From Streptomyces gilvus (GTDB lineage Bacteria > Actinomycetota > Actinomycetes > Streptomycetales > Streptomycetaceae), in the NCBI RefSeq assembly GCF_022513565.1, contig NZ_JAKWBE010000004.1, positions 1 to 64,000 on the forward strand: a DNA stretch of 64,000 bases. Direction: 5' to 3'. Shown piece after piece: positions 43,473 to 50,686 of this stretch (the stretch's first letter is position 1; each line of letters starts with the position of its first letter). The notes below the pieces were generated by a model. It saw only the letters and a program-made list of their open reading frames with translations, made no database searches and was not told where the DNA came from. The position numbers and the translations under genes are program-made.

Positions 43473-43778
43473 TCAGCCGGAGAAGCGCGCACCCAGCTCA
43501 TGGAAGTGCCGCACGGCCGGCGGCTCGGTGAAGAACGGACCCACGAGAGCCCGCCAGCGCCGGAAGCGCTCGGACTCGCGGAAGCCGGCCGTGTGCGCCT
43601 CGACGGACTCCCAGCCGACCAGGAGCAGGCAGACCTCGGACTGTTCCGCGCACCGCAGCAGCTCCGCCCAGCGGAACCCGTCGGCCTCCGCCAGCACCTC
43701 GCGGGCCTTGCCGAAGACCTCCTGGAACCCCTCTTCCCGGCCGGCCTCGACGGTCAGCAGGGCATGCTCGACTACCAC
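43473..43778 (-). CDS. Antibiotic biosynthesis monooxygenase (ABM)-domain protein
   Basis: A 101-residue ferredoxin-like-fold protein of the ABM family: VEHALLTVEAGREEGFQEVFGKA at the start and LLLVGWESVEAHTAGFRESERF later. Members are cofactor-free quinone-forming monooxygenases or small heme/muconolactone-type enzymes. GTG 43778 has AAGGAG seven bases upstream. It is first in the minus-strand operon, facing the second FAH gene across a 224-base shared promoter. It may oxidise a hydroquinone-like intermediate. Confidence 0.78.
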   Translation of the reverse strand: MVVEHALLTVEAGREEGFQEVFGKAREVLAEADGFRWAELLRCAEQSEVCLLLVGWESVEAHTAGFRESERFRRWRALVGPFFTEPPAVRHFHELGARFSG

Positions 43779-43870
43779 GGGTCTCTCCTTGGATGGTGGG
43801 TGCTTTGAGCCTGCGTGGACGGCCGACGCGGGGTCAACGGATCGAGGCATCGGCATGGGGGACGTCATGC

Positions 43871-43938
43871 ATCCCGTACGGCGATGGCGGGGCCGGGGGC
43901 GGGCGCGGCCCGTGATGGCACGCATCGCCAACGGCGAT
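43871..43938. promoter_or_regulatory. Two LysR boxes (ATC-N9-GAT) in the divergent catabolic promoter
   Basis: ATC-CCGTACGGC-GAT at 43871-43885 and ATC-GCCAACGGC-GAT at 43924-43938. The second is a 6-bp perfect palindrome, ATCGCC-AAC-GGCGAT. Start-to-start distance is 53 bases, about five helical turns, so both face the same side of DNA. ATC-N9-GAT is the box bound by NodD-type LysR regulators, and such a regulator is encoded 6 kb away. They probably control both divergent operons. Confidence 0.6.
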
Positions 43939-44002
43939 TTCCGCCCCCTGCCCCCGGTGCCTAGCGTCGAAAGCGACCCCACCCGTACGAGGAGAGCCGC
44001 CC

Positions 44003-44968
44003 GTGCCCGATCCCCTGCCCCCTCACGCCGGACCGTTCGCGCTCGGCACCTTCCGCAGCAGTGCCGGCGCCTTTCCCGGCCTGGTCACCGGCGCCCGTGT
44101 GCGCGACCTGTCCGACCGGGCCGCGTCCGTGCGCGACCTGATCGACGACTGGGACACCTGGCTGCCCCGCCTGCACGACCTCGCCAGGTCGCCGGACGGC
44201 ACCTGGCACGACCTCACCGGCCTGCGCGTCCATCCCCCTCTGGAGCCGGGCCAGATCCTGCAGAGCGGCGCCAACTACCGCAAGCACGTGGTGGATCTGG
44301 TCGCCGCCGAGAAGGAGAGCATGCACGGCGCCACCCCCGCCGAGGCCCGCGCGGACGCCGAGCGGATGATGGACGAGCGGATCAGCAACGGCGAGCCGTA
44401 CGTCTTCCTCGGCTCGCCGCGCGCGATGTGCGGCGCCTACGACGACATCGTCCTGCCCGAGCAGGGCGAGCAGCACGACTGGGAGCTCGAACTCGCCCTC
44501 GTCATCGGCCGGACCGGCAAGAACATCCAGGTCGAGGAAGCGCTCCGGTACGTGGCGGCGTACACCGTCTGCAACGATCTCACCACCCGTGACCGCCTCT
44601 ACCGGCCAGATCTGAAGGCCATCGGCACCGACTGGTTCACCGCCAAGAACGCCGACACGTTCCTGCCGACCGGCCCCTTCCTGGTTCCTGCGGACTTCGT
44701 CGGCGACCCGAACGACCTGCGGATCACCCTGCGCCACAACGGCGTCGTCCGGCAGGACGAGTCCACCAAGGACATGATTTTCGACATCCCGCGGCTCATC
44801 GCGTACGCCTCCACGACCAGCACGCTGCGCCCCGGCGACCTGCTGCTCACCGGCTCCCCGGCCGGCAACGGCGCGCACTGGGGCGTCTTCCTGAGGCCCG
44901 GCGACGTCGTGGAGGCCGAGATCACCGGCCTGGGCCACCAGCGCAACACCGTCAGGAGCCACGCATGA
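44003..44968 (+). CDS. Fumarylacetoacetate hydrolase family enzyme (second copy)
   Basis: A 321-residue FAH-fold hydrolase, clearly diverged from the copy at 38 kb. Substrate/metal blocks: GANYRKHVVDLV, Glu pair in HDWELELALVIGRTG, VCNDLTTRDR and TGSPAGNGAHWGVFLRPGD. GTG 44003 heads the plus-strand catabolic operon and has GAGGAG upstream. The stop overlaps the VOC gene start (ATGA). Two FAH copies suggest two successive C-C hydrolyses, or one hydrolase and one decarboxylase/isomerase. Confidence 0.88.
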   Translation: MPDPLPPHAGPFALGTFRSSAGAFPGLVTGARVRDLSDRAASVRDLIDDWDTWLPRLHDLARSPDGTWHDLTGLRVHPPLEPGQILQSGANYRKHVVDLVAAEKESMHGATPAEARADAERMMDERISNGEPYVFLGSPRAMCGAYDDIVLPEQGEQHDWELELALVIGRTGKNIQVEEALRYVAAYTVCNDLTTRDRLYRPDLKAIGTDWFTAKNADTFLPTGPFLVPADFVGDPNDLRITLRHNGVVRQDESTKDMIFDIPRLIAYASTTSTLRPGDLLLTGSPAGNGAHWGVFLRPGDVVEAEITGLGHQRNTVRSHA

Positions 44969-45900
44969 GCTTCCAGCCGATCACCCATCTGCGCCATGTC
45001 GACCTGGCCGTACCGGACTTCGAGCGACAGCGCGCCTTCTACTCCACCACCTGGGGTCTGACGGAGATCGCGAACGACAGCGGTGTGGCCTTCTTCGCCG
45101 CCGAGGGCAGCCCAGAGCAGTACGTCGTCCGCATCCGCGCCGACGAGCGCAAGCGGATGGACCTGGTGGCCTTCGGCGCCGTCTCCCCGGCGGCCGTCGA
45201 CGAACTGGCGGTACGGATCGGCCGGGCGGGCGTCCGGCTCGTCCACGAACCCAGGGCGCTGGACACACCCGGCGGCGGCTACGGGCTGCGCTTCTTCGAT
45301 CCGGACGGCCGGGTCGTCGAGGTCTCCGCGGACGTCGCCACCCGCGTCCACCGCAGGATCGAGGAGCGCGAGGCGATCCCCGTACGGCTCTCGCACTGCG
45401 TGGTCAACTCCCAGGACCCGGAAGGCCTTCGGGACTTCTACGTCGAGCAGCTCGGCTTCCGGCTCACCGACACCCTGTACTCCACGCACATGGGCGACCT
45501 CATGTACTTCCTGCGGTGCAGCCCGCTGCACCACTCCTTCGCCATCGCCCGCGGACCCCATGTCTCCCTGCACCACGCCTCGTTCGAGATGCGCGGAGTG
45601 GAGGAGTACATGCGCGGCACCGGCAGGGCACTGCGCGCCGGGACGCGGCTCACCTGGGGGCCGGGGCGGCATCTGGCCGGCGACAACACCTTCTCCTACT
45701 TCCACGACCCGCACGGCAACACCGTGGAGTACACCACCGAACTCGCCGTCCTCGAAGAGGACGTGTGGCACCCGGGCCGGCACGACGTCGACGACCCCGT
45801 CACCCAGGACCAGTGGGGCACCGCCGACCCGATGAGCGAGTCGGTCGCCAAGGAGCAGTTCAACGACCCCGACGTGCTCTTCGAAGCACCCCCCGTCTGA
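44965..45900 (+). CDS. Two-domain VOC protein, extradiol-dioxygenase-like
   Basis: A 311-residue protein with two VOC modules (residues 5-125 and 140-265), the arrangement of type I extradiol dioxygenases. The iron triad in the second module is visible: His in RLSHCVVNSQDPEG, His in VSLHHASFEMRG and Glu in GNTVEYTTEL. It would cleave a catechol-like ring meta to the hydroxyls, giving a product for the FAH enzymes. ATG 44965 overlaps the FAH stop. Substrate unknown. Confidence 0.85.
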   Translation: MSFQPITHLRHVDLAVPDFERQRAFYSTTWGLTEIANDSGVAFFAAEGSPEQYVVRIRADERKRMDLVAFGAVSPAAVDELAVRIGRAGVRLVHEPRALDTPGGGYGLRFFDPDGRVVEVSADVATRVHRRIEEREAIPVRLSHCVVNSQDPEGLRDFYVEQLGFRLTDTLYSTHMGDLMYFLRCSPLHHSFAIARGPHVSLHHASFEMRGVEEYMRGTGRALRAGTRLTWGPGRHLAGDNTFSYFHDPHGNTVEYTTELAVLEEDVWHPGRHDVDDPVTQDQWGTADPMSESVAKEQFNDPDVLFEAPPV

Positions 45901-45927
45901 CCGACCACCCGCAGAAAGGCCGCCGCC

Positions 45928-47229
45928 ATGGCAGAGATCCTGAAACACGCCGTGCCCAGGGCCGAGGTGACCGCCTCCCTCGACCAGGTACGCACGACCG
46001 TCGCCGGCGTCATCGCGGACGTCCGCGAGCGCGGCGACGCGGCCGTGCGCGCGTACTCCGAGAAGTTCGACGACTGGAGCCCGGCCTCCTTCCGGCTGAG
46101 CGAGGAGGAGGTCGAGAAGATCGTCGCATCGGTGCCGCAGCAGGTCATCGACGACATCCGTTTCGTCCAGGAGCAGGTGCGCGCCTTCGCCCGCCACCAG
46201 CTGGACTCGCTGCGGGAGTTCGAGGTGGAGACCCTGCCGGGCGTGCGGCTCGGACAGAAGCACCTCCCCGTCCAGGCGGCCGGCGCCTACATCCCCGGCG
46301 GACGCTACCCGCTCACCGCCTCCGCCCACATGACCGTCGTCACCGCCAAGGTCGCGGGCGTGCCACGCGTGGTCGCCTGCACACCGCCCATCCACGGCGA
46401 GATCCCTGCCGCCACCGTCGCCGCCATGCACCTGGCCGGCGCCGACGAGATCTGGCTGCTCGGCGGCGTCCAGGCCGTGACCGCGATGGCCGTCGGCACC
46501 GACACCATGAAGCCGGTCAACCTGATCGCCGGGCCCGGCAACGCCTACGTCGCCGAGGCCAAGCGGCAGCTGTTCGGCGAGATCGGCATCGACCTGTTCG
46601 CAGGCCCAACCGAGATCCTCGTCCTGGCCGACGAGCACACCGACCCCTTCGTCTGCGCCGTCGACCTGCTCTCCCAGGCCGAACACGGCCCCGACTCACC
46701 CGCCGTCCTCGTCACCACCTCCCGAGAGGTGGCCGAGAGGACCGTCGCCGAGGTCGAGCGGCTTCTGCCGACCATGCCCACCCGCGACTTCGCCGAGCCC
46801 GCCTGGCGCGACCACGGCCAGGTCCACGTCGTCGACACGATCGACGAACTGTACGCGCTGGCCGACGAGTTCGCCTTCGAGCACGTCGAGGTGCTCACGG
46901 CAGAGCCGCGCGAAGCGCTGTCGCGCATGACCCAGTACGGAGCCCTGTTCCTCGGCGAGGGCACCTGCGTGTCCTTCGGCGACAAGGTCATCGGCACCAA
47001 CCACGTCCTGCCGACCCGGGGCGCCGCCCGCTACACCGGCGGCCTGTGGGTGGGCAAGTACCTGAAGACCGTCACCTACCAGGAGGTCACCGACACCGAC
47101 TCCCAGGCCCTGCTGGGCCGGCTGTGCGGACGCGCGGCCCGCGTCGAGCTGTTCGAGGGCCACGCCCGCTCCGGCGACGTACGCGCCGCGAACGCCGCCG
47201 GCGACGAGCTGCCGTGGAACACCGCGTGA
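45928..47229 (+). CDS. Histidinol-dehydrogenase-family enzyme of the catabolic operon
   Basis: A 433-residue NAD-dependent four-electron-type dehydrogenase related to HisD. All key residues appear: Gln/His in LLSQAEHGPDSPAV, the Glu-His pair in AFEHVEVLTAEP, Asp in SFGDKVIGTNHVLPT, and a C-terminal zinc-type His in EGHARSGDV. Embedding among ring-cleavage genes argues against histidine biosynthesis. Paralogs of this family, such as sulfopropanediol dehydrogenase, oxidise alcohols to acids. ATG 45928; the stop overlaps the following SDR. Confidence 0.85.
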   Translation: MAEILKHAVPRAEVTASLDQVRTTVAGVIADVRERGDAAVRAYSEKFDDWSPASFRLSEEEVEKIVASVPQQVIDDIRFVQEQVRAFARHQLDSLREFEVETLPGVRLGQKHLPVQAAGAYIPGGRYPLTASAHMTVVTAKVAGVPRVVACTPPIHGEIPAATVAAMHLAGADEIWLLGGVQAVTAMAVGTDTMKPVNLIAGPGNAYVAEAKRQLFGEIGIDLFAGPTEILVLADEHTDPFVCAVDLLSQAEHGPDSPAVLVTTSREVAERTVAEVERLLPTMPTRDFAEPAWRDHGQVHVVDTIDELYALADEFAFEHVEVLTAEPREALSRMTQYGALFLGEGTCVSFGDKVIGTNHVLPTRGAARYTGGLWVGKYLKTVTYQEVTDTDSQALLGRLCGRAARVELFEGHARSGDVRAANAAGDELPWNTA

Positions 47230-47996
47230 GCCTGGCGGGGCGCACGGCGTTGGTCACCGGCGGGGGAGGCCCGCTGGGCCGGGCGTTCGCCCGGGCGCTC
47301 GCCGCTGAGGGAGCCCGGGTGATCCTCGTCGGACGCAATGAGCAGGCCCTCGCGGACGCGGCCGCCCTTGTCGTCAAGGAGGGCGGGGAGGCGCGTACGG
47401 CCGTGTGCGACGTCTCCGAGCCGGACCCGGTACGGCGGCTCGCCGCCGAACTCGCCGACGAGGACGTGTCGTTGCTCGTCAACAACGCCGGCATCGCCGG
47501 ACCGGTGCGCCCGCTCGTCGACGTCGAACCGGACGAGTGGGACGAGGTGTTCGCCGTCAACGTGCGGGGCGTGTATCTGATGTGCCAGGCCTTCCTGCCC
47601 CCGATGACCGCCGCCGGGCGGGGCGACGTCGTCAACGTCGCCTCCGTCAGCGGCAAACGCCCCCTGCTCAACCGCACCCCCTACACCGCTTCCAAGATGG
47701 CCCTGCTCGGCCTCACCCGGACCCTGGCGGGCGAGGTCGGCCCGCACGGCGTCTCGGTCAACTCGCTTTCCCCCGGCCCGGTCCGGGGCCCCCGCATGGA
47801 CCGCAACTTCCGCCTCACCGCAGAACTGACCGGCTGCACGGTCGAGGAGGCCGAACACGACTTCGCCTCCCGCGCGGCTCTCGGCCGGCTGGTCGAGGAG
47901 GACGAGGTGGCCCGGGCGCTCGTGGCGATGCTCGCGATGCCAGGACTGTGCGGCGCCGACATCGACCTGTCGGCGGGGATGATCGCCCCGGCGTAG
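47226..47996 (+). CDS. Short-chain dehydrogenase/reductase ending the plus-strand catabolic operon
   Basis: A 256-residue SDR with cofactor site ALVTGGGGPLGRAFARAL, NNAG, catalytic Ser in NVASVSGKRPL and Tyr/Lys in PYTASKMAL. GTG 47226 overlaps the dehydrogenase stop. It probably reduces or oxidises a hydroxyl/keto intermediate. A strong terminator follows 16 bases after the stop, marking the cluster end. Confidence 0.88.
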   Translation: MSLAGRTALVTGGGGPLGRAFARALAAEGARVILVGRNEQALADAAALVVKEGGEARTAVCDVSEPDPVRRLAAELADEDVSLLVNNAGIAGPVRPLVDVEPDEWDEVFAVNVRGVYLMCQAFLPPMTAAGRGDVVNVASVSGKRPLLNRTPYTASKMALLGLTRTLAGEVGPHGVSVNSLSPGPVRGPRMDRNFRLTAELTGCTVEEAEHDFASRAALGRLVEEDEVARALVAMLAMPGLCGADIDLSAGMIAPA

Positions 47997-48012
47997 ACAA
48001 CCGCACCGGCAG

Positions 48013-48048
48013 GGCGAGGCGGACGGCGTGACGGCCGCCCGCCTCGCC
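48013..48048 (+). terminator. Terminator closing the catabolic operon
   Basis: GGCGAGGCGG at 48013-48022 pairs with CCGCCTCGCC at 48039-48048; the loop is itself GC-rich with a small inner stem. The rest of the 295-base gap to the next gene holds only the CCGAT palindrome and no other clear element. Confidence 0.65.
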
Positions 48049-48110
48049 GTCGTGCGCGCCCGGCCCGCTCCCCTGTGGCAACTCTGTGTGATCGCCATGA
48101 AGTGCGCGGC

Positions 48111-48127
48111 CCGATCCGAGGCATCGG
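48111..48127. promoter_or_regulatory. Second CCGAT-N7-ATCGG palindrome
   Basis: Same arms and spacing as the element at 37949-37965; its core CGAGGCATCGGC is also found at 43843-43854 in the divergent catabolic promoter. It lies 165 bases upstream of the beta-helix protein gene, which may therefore share regulation with the cluster. Confidence 0.35.
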
Positions 48128-48291
48128 CTTCCGGCATGTGTGCGTGAAGCGCCTATTCCCTGTTCCGCAGGGCTGCTTCACTCCCTCGTGCGCACCTCCG
48201 GTGCCCTCGTCCGAGCCGTCGCCGCCGGGCGAGGAGACGACCTGTTGGTCACGTTGCGCAACGGCGCACCCTCACTCTGGGAAGGCAAGCA

Positions 48292-50193
48292 ATGACGCTG
48301 ATGACCCGACGCTCCCTCCTGATCGCCGGTACGGCCACGGCAGGAGCCCTGCTCGTCCCGACCACCTCCGCCACGGCCGCACCGCAGGCGACCGGCTCAC
48401 GGATCACGGTCGGCCCGGGGGAGACGTACACGCTCTCCGCCACCACCCGGGTGAGCCGGCTGACCATCGCCGACGGCGGGAAGATCGTCGCACCCGACGG
48501 CCACAGCCTCTCCCTCACCGTCGACGGCGTCGAGACCGGCCAGCTCCTGACCGCCACCGGAGGCACCACGACCCTGATCCAGGCCGGCACCTACCAGGGC
48601 GATGTCGTCCTCACCGTCGCCGCCGCGAACGACGTGACGTACCAGACGCTCACCTTCCCCTTCCGCCAGGCCCTGTACGTCGACGCCGACGGTGTCGTGC
48701 GCGACAAGTCCGTGCTCGCGGCCGTGCGGGGCGGCAGGCTCACCGACGCCCTCGCCCGTGACATCTCGATCACCTCGACCGGAGAGTGCTTCGACGGCGT
48801 GTACGTCCAGGACGGCACCTACACCCTGGACCGCCCCGTCATCTCCCTCACCGGCAACGGCCGTTGCGACTTCGCCGGGTACGGCGCGGCGGTCGTCGGC
48901 GACGGCTCCGCCACCAAACTCGTCGTGGACGGGGCCCGCATCAGCAACAAGGGTGTCGTGCGCACCGGCGTGATCTCCGACGACGGCGCCAACGTCATCG
49001 TGAAGAACTCCTCCGTCCGCTGCCGCAACGGCGTCCTGCCCTCCGACTACCAGGCCACCGTCGAGACCCCGTACATGGAGTCGGTGCCGTGGATGCTCGG
49101 GCTCGACGGCAACGTCCGCGCCACCAACCTGATCGGCAGGAACAGCACCTCCACGTACATCAACTCGACCGTGTTCTCGGAGACGTGGGGAGCGCTGTCG
49201 GTCGAGGGCGGCAGCGGGCTCAAGCTGACGGCCGTCAACAGCCATGTCGGCAACACCGGCGCGTACGGCTACGGCACCTACGCCATCGGCGACGCCACCG
49301 TCCGTGTCCTGGGCTCCCGCTTCGACGTCGGCAGCTACGCCACGATCATCGCGGGACCGGCCGCGGTCGTGCACTACGGCGACAGCACCGCGGAGGCCGT
49401 CGCCGCGCTCAACACCGAGCTCGAACTCGGGCTCACCGCACGAGAGTTGGCGGACATCCCCGCCCGCAGCACGGTCGTGAACTCCGGCCACTTCGGCTAC
49501 ATGTTCTTCGGCGCCGGCACGCTCACCCTCGACGGCGGTACGGTCGTCAACTCCGAGCGGGCCACCTTCCTCAACAAGGGCCAGCAGACCACGATCAGCG
49601 TCGACGGCTCGAAGGGCGCCCGGCTCAACCCGCGCGACGGTGTCATCCTGCAGATGATCGAGCTGGACGACCCGGGCCCGGTCAACGTGAACGGCAAGAT
49701 GATGAACGTCGGCGTCTACACCGAGCCCACCGGCGACCCCGTGAAGGACTCCTCGTTCGACACCACCGCCGTCCACTCCACCGACGGGGCGGCCACCTTC
49801 ACCTCCATCGCGCTGAAGGGCGACTTCTACAACGGCATGCGCACGGGCAGGAACATGGTCCTGACCTTCGAGGACGCGACGGTGGAGGGCGTGATCTCCG
49901 CGACGAGGGCCAGGCACCGCGTCTCCAGCATCGACGCGTCCACCTTCTACGAGCTGGGCATCGTCACCAACACCCCGCAGGCGGCCGTCAACAACGGCGC
50001 CGTCGTCCGGCTCGAGGGCGGCTCCACCTGGACGGTCACCGGCACCTCGTACCTGACCGCGCTCACCATCGCCTCCGACGCGGCCGTGCGGGCGCCGCGC
50101 GGCAGGACGGTGACCCTGACCGTCGACGGGACGCGGAAGGCGCTCAATGCCGGCACGTCCTACACCGGCGCGCTCGTCCTGACCGTGGCGTGA
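48292..50193 (+). CDS. Tat-exported beta-helix protein with matching N- and C-terminal repeats
   Basis: A 633-residue secreted protein of unknown function. A twin-arginine signal is evident (MTRRSLLIAGTATAGALL, cleavage near ATA-AP). The body is rich in short Val/Thr/Gly strands with Asn ladders (TVVNSGHFGYMFFGAGTLTL, DGGTVVNSERATFLNKG), the look of a right-handed parallel beta-helix. Residues about 50-110 (RLTIADGGKIVAPDGHSLSL through GDVVLTVA) resemble the last 50 residues (ALTIASDAAVRAPRGRTVTL through GALVLTVA), so related caps flank the core. ATG 48292 or the ATG three codons later may be used. It could be a polysaccharide lyase or adhesin; no catalytic residues are identifiable. Confidence 0.75.
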   Translation: MTLMTRRSLLIAGTATAGALLVPTTSATAAPQATGSRITVGPGETYTLSATTRVSRLTIADGGKIVAPDGHSLSLTVDGVETGQLLTATGGTTTLIQAGTYQGDVVLTVAAANDVTYQTLTFPFRQALYVDADGVVRDKSVLAAVRGGRLTDALARDISITSTGECFDGVYVQDGTYTLDRPVISLTGNGRCDFAGYGAAVVGDGSATKLVVDGARISNKGVVRTGVISDDGANVIVKNSSVRCRNGVLPSDYQATVETPYMESVPWMLGLDGNVRATNLIGRNSTSTYINSTVFSETWGALSVEGGSGLKLTAVNSHVGNTGAYGYGTYAIGDATVRVLGSRFDVGSYATIIAGPAAVVHYGDSTAEAVAALNTELELGLTARELADIPARSTVVNSGHFGYMFFGAGTLTLDGGTVVNSERATFLNKGQQTTISVDGSKGARLNPRDGVILQMIELDDPGPVNVNGKMMNVGVYTEPTGDPVKDSSFDTTAVHSTDGAATFTSIALKGDFYNGMRTGRNMVLTFEDATVEGVISATRARHRVSSIDASTFYELGIVTNTPQAAVNNGAVVRLEGGSTWTVTGTSYLTALTIASDAAVRAPRGRTVTLTVDGTRKALNAGTSYTGALVLTVA

Positions 50194-50195
50194 GG

Positions 50196-50603
50196 TCAGG
50201 AGGCGGAGGCGGACCGCGCCTCCGCCTCCTTCACGATCTCCTCGAACCGGGCGCCCATCGCCGCCGCCAGCGCCTGGGCACCCGACAACGGCCGCACCAT
50301 CACGGTGAGTTCGTCGATCAGGCCGTTGTCGTCCACGTGGATGAAGTCGCAGCCCGTCAGCTCCCGGTCGCCCACGCGCGCGGCGAAGACCAGGGCGTGG
50401 TCGCGGCCGTCGGTTCCGCCGATCTCGCGCTCGTAGCGGAAGTCCTCGAAGACCTGGGAGACCGCGCGCAGGATCGCCGCGGTGATCGCCTTGCCCGGGT
50501 ACGGCTTGAACACCACCGGGCTGGTGAACACGACGTCCTCCGCCAGCAGCGCCTCGACGGCATCGAGATCGCCGGCCTCGACCGCCTCGCGGAACGCGCG
50601 CAT
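50196..50603 (-). CDS. SnoaL/NTF2-like protein
   Basis: A 135-residue single-domain protein of the ketosteroid-isomerase-like superfamily: FREAVEAGDLDAVEALLAEDVVFTSP at the start and ELTGCDFIHVDDNGLIDELTVMVRP later. Members are small isomerases, cyclases or ligand binders. Its last codons are encoded in a perfect hairpin shared as terminator with the converging beta-helix gene. It is divergent from a methyltransferase gene across an AT-rich 83-base gap. Confidence 0.8.
   Translation of the reverse strand: MRAFREAVEAGDLDAVEALLAEDVVFTSPVVFKPYPGKAITAAILRAVSQVFEDFRYEREIGGTDGRDHALVFAARVGDRELTGCDFIHVDDNGLIDELTVMVRPLSGAQALAAAMGARFEEIVKEAEARSASAS
50199..50229. terminator. Bidirectional hairpin inside the 3' end of the SnoaL-like gene
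   Basis: GGAGGCGGAGGCG (50199-50211) and CGCCTCCGCCTCC (50217-50229) form a perfect 13-bp stem with a 5-base loop. It begins six bases after the beta-helix stop and encodes the Glu/Ala/Ser-rich C-terminus of the minus-strand protein. Confidence 0.7.
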
Positions 50604-50618
50604 CGGATCACCTCATAG

Positions 50619-50630
50619 TCAATTAGTTGA
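50619..50630. promoter_or_regulatory. TCAA-TTAG-TTGA palindrome in the divergent gap
   Basis: 4-bp symmetric arms in the most AT-rich stretch nearby, between the SnoaL-like and methyltransferase genes, 16 bases upstream of the SnoaL-like start. Possible operator; no regulator gene is adjacent. Confidence 0.3.
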
Positions 50631-50673
50631 GTAGGTGAGAATGAGGGTAATCAGCTGCCGCGACCCTGTCCAC

Positions 50674-50679
50674 TAGGCT
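50674..50679 (+). promoter_or_regulatory. -10 element for a leaderless methyltransferase message
   Basis: TAGGCT ends seven bases before the GTG at 50687, and no Shine-Dalgarno precedes that GTG. This spacing places transcription start at or next to the start codon. Confidence 0.5.
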
Positions 50680-50686
50680 GACGTGG

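Noticed and set aside
45928..47229. Housekeeping hisD and thus a histidine biosynthesis locus
   Set aside because: No other his gene is nearby, and it overlaps an SDR in a ring-cleavage operon.
31000..48000. Secondary-metabolite biosynthetic gene cluster
   Set aside because: No polyketide synthase, NRPS, terpene synthase or carrier protein; the enzyme set is that of catabolism or tailoring only.
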